A stretch of DNA of 64,000 nucleotides from Lobosporangium transversale. Lineage: Eukaryota; Mortierellomycota; Mortierellomycetes; Mortierellales; Mortierellaceae. Numbering within the stretch: the stretch's first letter is position 1; each line of letters starts with the position of its first letter. Where the stretch lies: the NCBI RefSeq assembly GCF_002105155.1, contig NW_019029002.1, forward strand, positions 1-64,000, read 5' to 3'. Of the stretch, positions 10,777-23,593 are shown piece by piece. The notes under the pieces were generated by a model. That model made no database searches. It saw nothing but the letters and a program-made list of their open reading frames with translations, and was not told the DNA's origin. The position numbers and the translations under genes are program-made.

Positions 10777-10803
<27 letters not shown>
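10735..10803. repeat. (AAAAGC)7 microsatellite running into an A27 tract
   Basis: Seven hexamer copies run directly into an A homopolymer, ending in GAGCC just before the stop codon of the TBC gene. It lies in the shared 3' region of two convergent genes. Confidence 0.85.
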
Positions 10804-10808
<5 letters not shown>

Positions 10809-10814
10809 TTGTCA

Positions 10815-11986
10815 TTAGCTTCGAGCAGCATTCTTGGTAGCAGAGGTTGGTGATGAGGGGATAGTGCAGGTGAAAGTCTTCATCTTGAGCATCTGCTGTT
10901 CCTGGATTAGTTCCTGCCTCACAAGTTTCTGGTACCGCTGTCGCTTCGCCTCAATCTTTTCAGGATGGATATAGGATTTCAAGGTCACAAAGGCGACCTT
11001 GATCAGCTTGTCGGCCTGGTGCATGGTCAATGTCATCTGCTTCATAAAACAATAGACTGCTGCACCATTCCTACACTTGAGAATGTCCTTCTCGTTCATC
11101 CAGAGGATTGCGAGCGCGATCTTGAAGACGACGATCATGCCTTCGACAAAGAATACATCCCAGACACGGAGTAGGGTTTCGACTGGCAAACAATCTGTGA
11201 AGAGGGTCAGGAACCAGCTAAAGGTCACTGCAGTGAGATCAACGTGCATCTCTTGAAAGTGTAGGCTGAGTCTAGGCATGATCTCTTGAACAAGTTCTTT
11301 GAGGACACGTTGATCTGCTTGAGGAGAAAGAAGTTGCTGAGTGAAATAGTCTTCAGGTAGGTGACGTCCGAGCATAGAAGTGAGGATCCAGAATGCTTCT
11401 TCCTCAGAGTGGTTGGTGAGAAGTAATGTTCCAGCAAGGAGATTCATTCCCTGACAATATCCAACAGTGGGATTATGGCTTTTTTTTTTTTTTTTTTTTT
11501 TTTTTTGTTGTTGTTGTTGATTAAAAGATAAGTTAGAGATCAGATATGGATGATATACAATCGTCTCCAAAGACAAATGATGAATGATGACAAGAATAAA
11601 AAAAAAAAAAAGAGAGCATTAAAAACTTAACCTACAGACTATAAGCGAGAAGTATATTCTTCAGCTTATCAATTCCATGTCCACCAGGCCCAAACAATAC
11701 GTTGGTAGGAAATGTGCGGTGTAAATCCTGCAGTCAAGACGTAAAAAGTTCAGATTAGGACAGGGCTTTTTTTTTTTATTTTTTTTTTTTTATTTTTTTT
11801 ATTTTTTTTTGTTATCGCCTGCTTACCATTTTGATATCACTCCAGCATTGACAAGATTCAAGGCTCTGTCTTGAGAGTAACTCCTTGTAGTAGCCTGGCA
11901 ACCGCATATCAAGGGCTCCTGAAGTCTCCTGCCAGATCTTGTTCCTAAGTGGAGAAAAACCATTAATATTTAGAATGATTAGAAAT

Positions 11987-12025
<39 letters not shown>

Positions 12026-15000
12026 CCTCCCCTTCCTCAACTCGTACCTATAGGCGACAGGGATACCTCCGCGAGCTAGGTCGCGGAATTCTTCCCAATC
12101 AGATCCCTTGCCAATAGTCGCAATACCAATCAGACAGACGCTGGTCCAGTACATCACATCCTCATCATCATGCTCCTGGTCCTCCAACGATAGCATCAAA
12201 TTTCCAAATAATGGTGAGCTCAAATTGGTACTTGACATGTTGGCCAACGCGCCACCATTCGTCTCACCCAGATGAACACGCCTTCTTCGTTTTCGTAGAA
12301 AAGTGTCCCATTTCTCCTTTTGAGTTATCTGTACAGAGTCATGTAGGACTTTGATCTGTGAAAGCAAGGTTGTGACTGTAGCGGTAGACGACGTTGGTGG
12401 CGACAACGTCGAGGTAGGCCGTGTTGCTGTCGATAGGATGGGTGATGTGATGTTGGAAGGCGATGAGGCGGTCGTTGCAGAAACTGTTGCATTTCCTGTG
12501 GCTGTAAACGTTCCCAATGTTCCTGAGTTACCTGCACCAAAGTAAAAGGATGACAATGTTGGAGGCGAAGATGAAGGTTGTCCAGATCCAGCGCTTGAAT
12601 CATCCGCTGGAGTCATTAGACACTCAAAGCTTGTATTGCCGCCGTCCTTACCAGTTATACGCAAGGTGTTCTTGCTGTATATTGGGCGTTCAAACGTAGG
12701 TGTTTCCAACCCATCGAAAGCATGGGCTTGACTCAGCTTCATGAGCCCATGCTGTACTGCCATCGGCCTTGCATTAACTAGGAACCCATATCGATCCGTG
12801 AGCGGTTTCCCAACAGCCTCGCCCAGGCAAGTAAACGGTGGTGACATGGACAATGTCTGTGAACTGATATCTGAAAGCTCCACAATGGTCTGGGCTGAGT
12901 TCAAGTGGTGTGACTGGTAATAGCTTAAAGACGAAGTATGCGGGAATGACGAGCTGGTAAGACTAAGCGTGGTTGAATGGCTCTTGTAAGGCAAGGCTTT
13001 TGGTAGCTCCGTCGGATTGAGTGTCTCTGAGAAACGTCGGTTGCTCGAGACCATCTCCAGCCCTTTGAGGTTATCCTGTAAGGATGGTGATGTAGTCTGT
13101 TGACGACAAAACATGTCATTGTTATCGTTGTTATCTGGATGATAATGGTGGCTCAACATCTCTTCCTGTTCTGGCGAAAGCGACTCACGAATGACGGGGA
13201 ACGAGCTTTGCTGCGACTTTGACGGTTTGGTGTTCATAATCAATCCTAGAGTCCATTTAGCGATCATGCTCTGCGTCCGTCGAGCGTAAAGTTTTGCTGG
13301 CGTGATGGCCCCTGTATCAATAAGGTTAGCAGCTATGGAGATGGCTCTATAGTGTAGAGGCGAAGGATTATAAGAGTCAGGACGCTGAAGATAATCGTGG
13401 ATCCGTGTGATAGGTGGTCGCGGAATATCTCTTGCCATGGTGAACGGTGAATAATTCGCTTGTGATCCCAAGAATCCAACTTCAGACATTGGTCGCGCCT
13501 GCAGCGCCTGCGTCGACAGTCCTGTAGAGTGCTGCTTCCTGCTTGTAGAGGATAAAATGCTTGTCCAGGATTCTCGTTCTTTATCATTACTATCTTTTGT
13601 CTCAGATGGAGAGAAGTTCCCATGTATCGGTGGTGGTATACTAGCCTCTACCAATGCAGATTTCTTATCATTAGCGATGCTTCCGCGACGAATAAAGAAC
13701 CCATTGGGGCTGGTCGCTACGCTGTTGGTATTGGTATTATTCTGCTCGATCTTTGTCGACTTACTCCATGACAATACCCCAGAGGCTAGAGCCAACTTCT
13801 CACGTAGAGTCTTCATGCCGAGCGTGCTTGCTGCAAATGAATCTGCAATAAATGAGGGGATAGGGCTCAGGCTTCCATGGTTTAGATTCCCTGTGCCTCC
13901 ACTGGTTTGGTCCTGTGTATGTCCTTGTGGTTGCTGTCCCTGGTTTTGGTGGTCTTGACCATGTGCCTGGGCTTTGGCCTCACCCTCATTGGCATAAGCT
14001 TTAGAATTGGTAGCGAGCCCAGGCTTTGAGCAATCTGAAAGCTCTTGCTGTTCTTGATGCTGCTGGTGTTGCTGTTGTAAACGTGAGTTGACTGGGCATG
14101 AAGCCGTTGAGATATCGCATGCGATCGGTGAAAACGGGCGGACAGCTTGAGACAATCGAGAGCTTGACGAACGACGTTTTGGAATTGTAGTGGGAGTAGA
14201 GGCTGCTGCGGCGGTCATGGCGGGAGAAGTGAAAGAGGAGGGAGTATCTGCGGAGGCTCTCTTATGCATTACCCCTGAGGGTCGATGACAGAGAGATCCA
14301 TCGTCAGGCTTTGTCAATTGTGTTGTGCTGTTGGAGTGAAGGGATAGTGTGCCAGAGTTGGACATAAATTCTGAGGGGTCGCCATCCTCTTCCTCAGGAG
14401 GCTCATCATCAAGGACAATGCTACTGCATTCTTCTTCAAATAGATAGTCCACAGGACTATTCTCTTCAACAACTGTTTGACGTCGTTGGACACCAACCAT
14501 TCCCCCAACAAGATGGTAGAGATGAGGATGTTGGTAGTCCCCCGTGGTCCCATCGAGGTCGTCATCATCAAACAAAGGCCGTCTCCCGTCTGTTTCTTCT
14601 GCCACGACTGCAAGATTGTTCTCTACCTCTGTGGGCGATACCCCAGCATCCTGCAACATTTCTGTGAGCCTTCGTATTTTTGCATCATAAAGCTCCTTCA
14701 TAGTATGCAGTTCTGCCTCACGTTGCCACAGACGGGTTGTCAGGTCTCTAGCTAGTGACAGTTGTGTTGGGTGAGTTTGGAATGCTTTCGAAGATATACC
14801 ACCTGTTGTCGCTGTTGTTGATGTTGATGCGGGCGTTGCTGTACCTGAGGAAGGGCTATAAGTACGACGATAGCTTTGATTGAAATGAGCCACTTTCCTT
14901 GATCCGAATATTGGAGATCCTGGAGGGGAAGGTGAGTATGGTAACGAGGTGGAGGTGGGAAGGACGTGGGTAGCAGACATTGTTGAAGTCGTTGCAGTTG

Positions 15001-15151
15001 TTGAGGATGATGCTTGCTGACGATGCCGTGGTAAAGTGGGGATAACCACAGGTGGATCTTTTGGATTAGCAAGAGGATGTTGCAACAAAAACACAGACTC
15101 TGCCGAAGACTTTGCAGCAACCTCCTCCATCTCACTCTCTTTATCTCTCAC
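10815..15151 (-). CDS. TBC-domain Rab GTPase-activating protein with long disordered N-terminus
   Basis: Four exons: 12048-15151, 11827-11944, 11636-11727 and 10815-11478, giving about 1325 residues. The C-terminal TBC domain (about 1015-1260) stimulates GTP hydrolysis by Rab proteins in membrane traffic. The GIPVAYR entry motif, the arginine finger in DLHRTFP (Arg1078) and the glutamine finger in GYCQGMN (Gln1114) are all present, so it should be catalytically competent. The first 1000 residues are low-complexity Ser/Thr/Pro/Gln-rich sequence with a short predicted coil near residues 135-165. The contiguous reading frame of exon 1 ends in poly-Lys only because it runs into the intronic A tract. 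The last intron ends with a 27-nt A run directly before its AG. The Rab target cannot be told from sequence. Confidence 0.9.
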
Positions 15152-16513
15152 ACACTCTCGTTAATGTTTGGTTAAAGGAGGCCACTTTTGTAGCTGTGTT
15201 TCTTTCGAAACAACAAGGTGCGAGAGATCTGACAAACTAGAAAAGGTTAGGACGGACTAGAAAAGGGGTGAAGTAGGGAGGCAGCCAGATACAATCAACA
15301 GAAAAATTCTTGTGAGCAATGCTGAGAATTGGAGAATGCGACGTGCCTGTAATAGGTGTGGAGAATTCGTAAAAAGAGATAAAATGACAAAACGAAAGCA
15401 AAGGAAAACTAAAAGGACGGATGAACAGATGAATTGAAAAAAGATAAAAAAAAAAAAAAAAAATGACGAAAGGAAATATATGAGACAGTCGAGAGAACGA
15501 GTGAAAGGGAAAGAAAAAAGAGAGGAGGAGGGAATGAGAGAAGACTTGAAAAAATGGAAGAAGAGAAAGAGGGCGGTCTATATCGTCATGGTTCAGGGTC
15601 GTTTGAATAAGAGAGAGTGAACATTCAGACAGACAAAATAAAAATATAAAAAACCAAAAGGACGAACAGGAGGAGTCAAGGGAATCAAGGGATCAGTTGT
15701 GTGTAGATGCGCCTTTACAAAGTGGAGTAAACTTTGCCGTGAATGATGGCGCTTTTTAGGATTAGGAACAGTAACCGGGTAGACTGAGGAAAAAGAGAAA
15801 AGAGAGGGATGAAGGATGGATGAAATATAAAAAATCAACATAAAACGCAAAAGAGAAGACAAAGTCATGTATAACTTTGGCACAAACAACGGACAACGAC
15901 AATGCTAGTGCAATATGGATATAAACGCGGGAACAACAACAACAACAAAAGCGTCAGAATAGGGAGAACAAGCTCGCATGTCATGAAAAAACCCCCCAGG
16001 AGCTGACCCAGGGGGTGAAGTTTTTTTTTTTTTTTTTTTTTTGCAATGTAAACAAGCCAGCATGCACTTCTGTATTTGATACTATAGTGTGTGTATGAAT
16101 GTATTCAATGCTTGTCAAACACTACATCCTTTCCGCCCCCCTTTTTTCTTTTTTTACTGCTGCATTCATTCATTCACATTCACCATCTCCATTATATCAA
16201 AGAGCAGCTTACACATTTTTTTAATAGTAGTAGAGTGATAGTAATTTCTGTAAAATGCCTCACTTCACAGCATCATACATGTTTTTAACGCGTCCACTGC
16301 GAGCGCGAAATCAGACAAGACCCAGTGGAGCAAAAAGTAACTTGGCTTATTATCATTACGTATATATTATTATTACAGACCATGTATTATTGTTAAAGAT
16401 TCATCCATGTAACTATGATTTCCTTTGAGCGTATGAAAATCAAACTATCAGTTCCAAGCCCTCTCTGGTGTTGGTAGTCATTCTTACTATCCGCAAATCC
16501 GGCCATCAAGGCC

Positions 16514-16551
<38 letters not shown>

Positions 16552-16823
16552 TAACGATTAACATAATGCTTTAAAATGAAAAATCAGACAAATCTTCAAC
16601 TCTAAATTTGTAATTATTATTATTATTTTTTTTTTGTCTTTGTGTCACTCTCAATTGTCTGGTATTTGGATATTTGGCTAGTTGGCTTATTGACAAACAG
16701 GGCGTTTTCAAAAGCGGGTATTAATAGTACAAAGTGTTGGAAGGTCAGGTAGATAGGTAGATAGATAGATAGGTGGATAGGTAGATAGATAGATAGGTGG
16801 ATAGGTAGGTAGATGATCTATGC
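15152..16823. other. intergenic: TBC promoter side and coiled-coil gene 3' side
   Basis: Purine-rich leader-like DNA upstream of the TBC start. A short hairpin (ACCCCC...GGGGGT) at about 15990-16016 is followed by a 22-nt T tract. A T tract lies at 16518-16544. A tetranucleotide repeat at 16748-16813 lies just past the coiled-coil gene stop. No coding frame convinced me. Confidence 0.4.
16748..16813. repeat. (GATA)n-type repeat with duplicated 24-bp unit
   Basis: AGATAGATAGATAGGTGGATAGGT units occur twice in tandem, followed by a partial copy. It lies in the probable 3' UTR of the coiled-coil gene, about 10 bases past its stop codon. Confidence 0.85.
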
Positions 16824-19800
16824 TCATTGCTCGACTTTAGTTCCTCGCAACTGTAACTTTAGTTTCTCGATAACAGACAGGTATAGAAACATCTGACCCT
16901 CCTGCTTCACCACCATCTTGCGGTGCTTGACAAGTTCACGCTGCAACGCTACAATTCTCTCGGTGTACTTTGCTCGGATCGACTTGGCTGCTTCGCCTTG
17001 GTCTTGGATCGTCTCATCCATGGCCTGTAGCTGTTCCTGTGTGGATATCAACTGTTCACTTAGCTGTTGCTTTTCTTGCTCCAACGTAGCAATCTGAGCC
17101 TCAAGTCCCTCAACCTGCGTCGAAAGTCTCTTGATCTTTTCCTTATCGCGCTGGTCTGCATGTCTCCGACTAGATGTAGACATTGATAGTTGTCCATTTT
17201 GCGAATTGCTCCGGGACATTGAGCCATTCGATATGGACTTGTCCTCCTTGATATTCTCTTTCAATTGTGACTCTTTATTCTCGAGTTGTTGTCGAAGTTG
17301 CTGCTGCTCATCGACTGCTTGAGCTAGTTGGTCCTGGAGATGCCTTAACTGCTCCTCAAGGCCTTTGCGATCATTTTCCGCCTGTGTTAACTGAGCCTGC
17401 TGTGCCTCAATCTCACCATCAAACTGGCCCAACTTGACACGCATGCCAACCAGGGATTTGTCCTGGTAGAAGCGTTCTAGTTTGAGTTCTCGGATCTTTT
17501 CCTGCAGCCTTGAATAGATGTATTCAATGGATCCATCATCTGGTCCATAATCACTCTCACGGAGTTGATCATTGACAAGATCCTCCGTCTCTTCAGATTC
17601 GATCTCTTCCATTAACTTTTCCAACAGCATCTTTTCCTGTCCCTGCCTCTGATCCAGCTCAAGATTCAACTCCTGATTCTTGTGATCCAACTGGACCTCC
17701 AAGTCCGCAACCTTCATTTGATCCTCCTTTGATTGTTGTTGTGCCTTCTGCAGTAAACTGTCTAGACGGGATCGTTCGTTCTCTAGTTCGAGTAAGTCCA
17801 GCTCCAGATCTGCTACTACATTCTGGGCCTGCTGCTGAGCCGATTTGAGCTCCTGCTCTAGTTCCTGTATCCGATCTTCTTTCTCCATCAGGGCACGTTC
17901 TTGGTCGTCGATTTGAAGCTGTAGTTTATGGATCGTGTTGGTGGCAGATGAGGATGAGGAGCTAGATTGAGAAAGCTGCAGTGTTCGCTTCTCCAACTCT
18001 TCCTCAAGCTGCTGAATCTTGGACTCGTTTAACTGGCTTGTCTCTTGATGGGATTCTAACAAAAGCTTGATCCGGTTTTCAAGCTGACGGCTCGATTCCC
18101 TCTCTCCTGCCAACTTGAGCCTGATATCCCGTAATTCAGTCCTATGTTGTCGAATCTCCTTGAGATGTTGCTCTTGTTCTTGCTGTTGACTCTCTTCTGC
18201 CTCTACTTGTTCCTCCCGTAATCGGCCTTCAAGTGAATGAACCAGCGCGAGCGCCTCCTCCAGTTCATGCTGTCGAGCCTCCAATAGCTCGTCGCGTTCC
18301 TCCAACATGCTTCGAAGCTCATTCATCTCATCTTCTTTTTGTTCTACAGATTGCGCCAGCTCATTGACCCGCCATCTCACTCGCGTCCGTGCCTCCTGAT
18401 CCTGTGAAAAACGGTCTTTCTCAGTCTCTAGCCGCTTTTCCAGGCTTTGGATATGATCTTCAAATTCTTTTAAACGCTCCGAGTGCTTGATAGCAAGAAG
18501 TTCGGTATCGTCCTTATGACGTTGAAGCTCGTCCTCCTTGGCTTCGAGTTGTTGCTTGAGAGATGTGATATCCAATTGAAGTTTTCGAAATTCAGCCTGA
18601 TCAGATGATTTTCGCCTGGTCGCTCCTTCCAGTGCTTCTTTCTCCTTTGCGAGAGCCAACTGTAGTTGCTCTTGCTTTCCTCGCTCTTCAGATAGCTGCT
18701 TCTCCAGTTGCTCACGTTCTTTGGTAGCAAGCTCACGAACTTGATTCAATTCCACATTCTGATTTTCACTCAACTCAACCAACTCTTTTAGCTGATTCGA
18801 CATCCCCTGCATACGAGACTCTAACTGTTTGTTGGCTTCACGTTCTCGCTCCAGGTCTTCCCTCATGTGTTGCTGCAATATCTGACTCTCCTCAAGCAAT
18901 ATCTGAGCTTCTTCCCACTGAGCTCTCAGCCCCTGATCCAGTTGATCTTCTACCCATTCTATGTCATCATCATCGTCATCGTCATTGCTGTTGTTGTCGT
19001 CTCGGCCAGGGTTGTGAAGTACCACTGCTTGACTTTGATGCTCAAGGAGCGATTTCAATTCCATGAGCCGTCGGTTGTTGGTTTGTACTGCTTGGATTCG
19101 TTGATCCAGCTGCATCTCATATTGCTTCATACGCTCACGAATCTGCATTGAATGCTTCTTTCTCCTTGTGTCAGACTGACTGAGGGTCAACTCAAGTGAC
19201 ACATCTGGTGATGGCGTCGGTGCAATCCCCCTTGGATTGGGTTCAAAGCCAGGCAAGGATAAAATCCGTTGTAAGTGCGTCTTACCAGCTGAGAGTCGTT
19301 TGTCAAAGCTATCCATGCTATAACTACTACGACTACTTCTTTTTAAGGATGATTTTAGCGGAGGTGATGGTGGAGCTTGATTGTGTTGTGTAGGCGGACT
19401 GGCAGATGAGGATGACTTTCTGGATGGATGATGTCTTGAGTTATTCTCAGGCGACCTTCTTAGGTCTGATAATATTGATGTGTCAGCTGCTTTCTCCTTT
19501 GAGCTACGGATGCTACTATTACTTGATTTCTTGAGCAATTCTGGTTGTGACGATTCCTGTTTTGCCAACTGACCAGAGAGATCCCGTAGGACGTCCCTTC
19601 GACGCTGTTCCATCTTTTCATCCATCATCCGTCGAGTTTGTGACATGCGAGATCTGGAATCAGAGTTAGGACGTGTATCAAGTGTTGAAATGGTGGTGGT
19701 CATGGCGGTTTTGGGGTCTTTTGTCCTCCAGACAATGATATCTTTGTTTTCTGGATAGGGATATATAGGTTCGAATCCCCCTGCAGTTCCATGAGGATCC

Positions 19801-20027
19801 GACAACTCTTTCCGGGGTATCTTTTGTAATTTTTTGATTTCAAGGTGTGATGAGCTATGCGCCTTTGCTGTCCTGAACTTTGTCTTTGACAACACCGGAG
19901 ATATTTGCTCATGATCATGCTTAAACTGAACATCTTTTTATTACAGGGGGAAGGAAGGAAAAAAAATAAAAATAAAAAAAAAAAGTACAGGTTGGTCTTA
20001 GTTTTCGATAAAATTGAGTGATGTGTC

Positions 20028-20058
<31 letters not shown>

Positions 20059-20298
20059 AATAATTTCTGACAATTCAAAATGTGTTGTACCTCTCATCTC
20101 ATCTGCAAGCGACTGGTATTGATGTCTTTTACTGGAAGTAGAGGGTTGTTGATGTTTGTGGCCATTCGTTAGGCCTTGTGAGGGCGCGTCCTGCATATGG
20201 GCGGATGAACTGTCCTTTTCCTTTACGGACGACTTTGTTGATTGAGACTTTGGAAGCTGATGAGAGATCCCCGAGTGCAAACTTGCTGCAAGTAACAT
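16824..20298 (-). CDS. long coiled-coil protein of unknown function
   Basis: Two exons: 20091-20298 and 16824-19933, giving about 1105 residues. The intron joins G|AT (acceptor ATAAAAAG|ATG), leading into DVQFKHDHEQ. Residues about 1-330 are polar and Ser-rich. From about residue 330 to the C-terminus the sequence is nearly continuous heptad-rich coiled coil (Glu, Gln, Leu, Lys), with an acidic Asn/Asp patch around residue 385. The end (RELVKHRKMVVKQEGQMFLYLSVIEKLKLQLRG) is less charged and may be a separate conserved tail. The layout resembles golgins, tethers or spindle-pole proteins, but no GRIP or GRAB motif was seen. The neighbour is GOLPH3, transcribed on the same strand. Start chosen as the first ATG after an in-frame stop. 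Function unknown. Confidence 0.75.
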
Positions 20299-20546
20299 GG
20301 ATCCCCTGATGTGCTGATGCTGTGAAGCGCTTCCGCTTCCTTTGGTTCAATGGAGTGACTGATTAGATTAGAGCAAGAGGGATGAGAACAAAATCAACAA
20401 CAGATGGCGCTTTTTGAGAGCACAGGGACCTTGTCCGGTCATAATGAATTCATCCATCCCTTGCATTACTTTATCAAAATAGAGTACTCAAATTTATGGA
20501 TATTAATGATTTTTATGATTTTTTTTTTTTTTTTTTTTTTACGCGA

Positions 20547-22210
20547 TTATAAAATACTATCCATCTTTGTGAACACATTTAACACGGCTGCCACAATCTC
20601 CATCTGAAGATCCTTGCCAAATATTTCGCCTTTGCTTGCATTCCCTCCAAATGGAAATACACTATAGTCAGTCAAGAGCTCGTCCACTTTTGTAAACGCA
20701 CGCTCCCGCATCTCGTGGTTAAGGTACATTAGAGCATTCTCCAGCACATTTGCCGCATACGCTGCACATACCATCGATACTGTCCTGAGCTGCTGATATG
20801 CAATAGGTGAATTGTGCTCAGCTAATGTCGGCGTTGATCCTGCTGACCTTGAGATGAGTGTAGTACATGTCCGTTTGACGACCTCCTCTTTGACCGCAGA
20901 GTCGGTGACTGGATGGGTGGCCATATCAAAAATCAAAAAATTACGCTTCTCTGTCCGCAGAACGCCCTTATCTACAAGTCCTTTTGCCAATCGTTCCCGA
21001 ACTTGCTTTAGTTGGAATCCAACCCTCATAACATTCCATGTTTCACCTACAGATATCCAGAGTATCCAAAGTAAGTCAAGAAGAAGAGGAATCAAGGGGG
21101 GAGGGGAAGGAGTAAACTTTTCTTACAATGCTCGTGATGTGTGATCACAACAATAAAAAAAAAAAGCTGCCTTACCACTCATGAGATCAATCCACTGACC
21201 CACGCTCATTCTTTCTGGTGTAGAAGCAATCATTTTTAGTGCCTCATCTAAGAGCACTTCTCCTGTCAGTTTTTCGTTAATGACTTCAATGTATCGATCA
21301 GGTAGGGGATATTTCCGTCTATTGGGGTCTTTGACCATAGCTATTCGATGGCGGAACGCAAGTTCCATCAAGATACATCCTCTTAACGTATATGAGATAT
21401 TATCGTTCCAAAATGACAGATATCCCTAAATCAAGAAAATCAAATGATAAAGGTGGAAAGAAAAACGGTCAGATTAGAACCCATAATTATCTCGCAGTCC
21501 TTTTTTTTTTTTTTTTTTTTTTTTTCATGTTCCGTATCCTGTTTGTTGTTTGGCTTTTGTAGCGCCAACGAAAGGTATCAAGTATTAAAACGCAAAGAAG
21601 AGAGCACAAGAGAGAGAAAAAATAAAAAAATAAAGAACCGAACAACGCCAATCTTTAGTTGTGCATGCATGCTTCTCTCTTTCTCCTGTATAGATCATCT
21701 TGTTGTAGTTTTGTAACCTGAGATGTTTTGTCCTTGAAAATGGGGGGATCAACCAATAAGTTAAAAGTTAAAGGTTGCAAGTTAAAAGAGAGTATTACGC
21801 TGATCCCATGCATCCATAATTCATTTAAACCGATGCTTTCGCTACACGCATAGAAAGCTCTTCCTGTCCATGCAAGTGAAACAAAAATAGAAAATAAAAT
21901 AAAAAAATAAAAAAAGGAAAATAATTGTTACGAGAAAACAATGGCGTAAATCGAGTGGGGGGGAAGAAAAAAAAGGTACCTGTTTGTCTTTAAGTCCCAA
22001 GAGGAGAATCTCTTCCATCAATGTAAATCTAGGTTGTGTCCGATTCTCATCTTCCATCTGCAGATCTCTAGGATCGGCAGCAATTTTACCATCTGTGCTG
22101 GAACGTCGACTGCCGTTTAAAAGTTGTCCAGATGTGGTCTGACCCATTCCCGACTCTGATGCTCCCGCTCCACGACGCCGTGAGAGTCCTGCTGTGGATG
22201 CCATTGACAT
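20547..22210 (-). CDS. VPS74: Golgi phosphoprotein 3 / Vps74 (GPP34 family)
   Basis: Three exons: 21980-22210, 21176-21425 and 20547-21046, giving 326 residues. GOLPH3/Vps74 binds PI4P on Golgi membranes and retains glycosyltransferases by contacting their cytosolic tails and COPI. The family core is intact: [23 protein letters not shown], with Trp83 matching the PI4P-pocket tryptophan, then LRGCILMELA, GEVLLDEALK, SGETWN, QVRERLAKGLVDKGVL and FDMATHPV. The first 50 residues are a basic, Ser/Gly-rich tail, as in other members. Introns are short and GT-AG. Family assignment is secure. Confidence 0.95.
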
Positions 22211-22744
22211 TGATTTGTATTGAATGAGAGAAATATGGGTTGACTAGGAAAACAAAGAGGTGGAGGGCGAATAAGGGGAAAAGAAAAGAAAAGAAGGAAG
22301 AAAAAGGGAAAAAAGGTGGGGCGATGAGATTGATTGTCTCTTCAAAATGAACAAAGAGTTTAGTAGAGCTTGCATGTCAAAGTGGTGAATCCCGTGACGA
22401 TCCATTTGTCTGTCAGCCTCGAAAATTGTCAGTCAGAATCAAGTGGAAAGGCTTTTGATGGCTTTTTTTTTTTTTTTTTTTTTTTTTCCTTTTTTTTTTA
22501 ACTTTAGAAAGCCAGATGCCTGGTAGATCTGTTACTAGCCAGTCTTCTACTGATGCACTTTGCGGATCAAAGAAAATAGGAAAAAAGAAAAAAATGCGTA
22601 GTTGAGGCAATAATTATGATGTAGAAAAAGATTCTTCTGTAAATCGGTTAATATTTGTTATATACATGAATGTTATGTGGTGGCGCATGTCTTTTTTATT
22701 AAAGTTGTGTGCTCAATTGAACACCGCTTGCAAATAGCTTATGC
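22211..22744. other. intergenic, GOLPH3 promoter side, no gene seen
   Basis: Purine-rich leader-like DNA, then a T-rich tract near 22462-22499. A minus-strand open frame (22413-22610) lacks an ATG and has no recognised domain. Confidence 0.4.
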
Positions 22745-22812
22745 TCAATAAACATTTTCATGGCGTTTTTTCTTTGTTTTGTGCAACCCTGCCCACTGGA
22801 TCAATTGTGCCT

Positions 22813-22846
<34 letters not shown>

Positions 22847-22939
22847 ATTAGATTGTTTGGATTGATTGTTGAATACACATCGGAATAAACAAGCTTTGGC
22901 TAAATAGCTACGAAGAGGCAAAAGAACTCCAGCCGCCAT
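22745..22939 (-). CDS. possible very small gene (about 43 or 64 codons), unknown
   Basis: An ATG in good context (AAATGGCG) opens MAAGVLLPLRSYLAKACLF. The frame passes through a 29-nt A tract before EAQLIQWAGLHKTKKKRHENVY and a TGA. If the stretch from GTATTC to the AG after the A tract is an intron (phase 0), the product has 43 residues with a hydrophobic/basic N-terminus that could be a mitochondrial signal. An AATAAA lies about 50 bases downstream. I do not recognise a family; this could be chance. Confidence 0.25.
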
Positions 22940-23097
22940 TTAACCACACCCTGCACCGCCCAGGTGCAATTAATTCAATGAGCTTAAAAACAATCACTTG
23001 CCATTAAATGTTTACTCCAATATCGCAATTCAATACTGTGTTGTTGGTGGCTAATTCTAGTTTGGTTCATTCGCAGTTTTTTGTTTATTGTTTTTTT

Positions 23098-23130
<33 letters not shown>

Positions 23131-23282
23131 CCATCTCATTCTAGACCAAAGACTCTTTTAATACAGACCTAATGATAAGGCCTTCTTGATAGAGAAAGAT
23201 GGAGTATTACGCAAAAGTATATTCAGATGGGTAAACTTGTTGGGGGATCTAGGTGTGATGTTGACGTCTCTTTGCCATTCAA

Positions 23283-23340
23283 CCCTCACCCTGACCCTGT
23301 CCCTGTCCCTGAGCCTGATCCTGACTTTGACCCTGACCCC
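23283..23340. repeat. (CCCTGA/CCCTGT)n minisatellite
   Basis: About ten imperfect six-base units on the plus strand. They read as Arg/Val/Asp dipeptides on the minus strand, which is probably not coding. It is short and internal and does not look telomeric. Confidence 0.7.
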
Positions 23341-23551
23341 TGGCAAAAAAAAAAAATAAAAAAAAGTCCCTGACCGTTCAAGTGCTCAGAAAACCCTAGT
23401 GTGCAGCTGACAATGAATGACACACCCCTTCAGAAATTAGTTCACATCGTCTCTTTTTTGTCTCATTCATCAACAAGTACATGTACACAGATGTCTCAAG
23501 TACACAAAAATAGAAAATTGTCCCATGTCAGGGCTTGTCATCATGTCTTTC

Positions 23552-23593
<42 letters not shown>

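Noticed and set aside
11963-12047. Poly-Lys C-terminus at the end of the large TBC exon
   Set aside because: It is read from the intronic A tract. A GT donor at 12046-12047 joins AG to GAACAAGATC and restores the TBC domain.
19760-19785. GGTTCGAATCCCC, like a tRNA T-loop
   Set aside because: It lies inside the conserved reading frame of the coiled-coil gene, with no acceptor stem or anticodon arm around it. A similar GGTTCGAATCC at about 49850 is inside the HMG-CoA reductase exon.
23283-23340. Telomere-like CCCTGA repeats
   Set aside because: The array is short, imperfect and internal, and does not match the fungal telomere unit CCCTAA.
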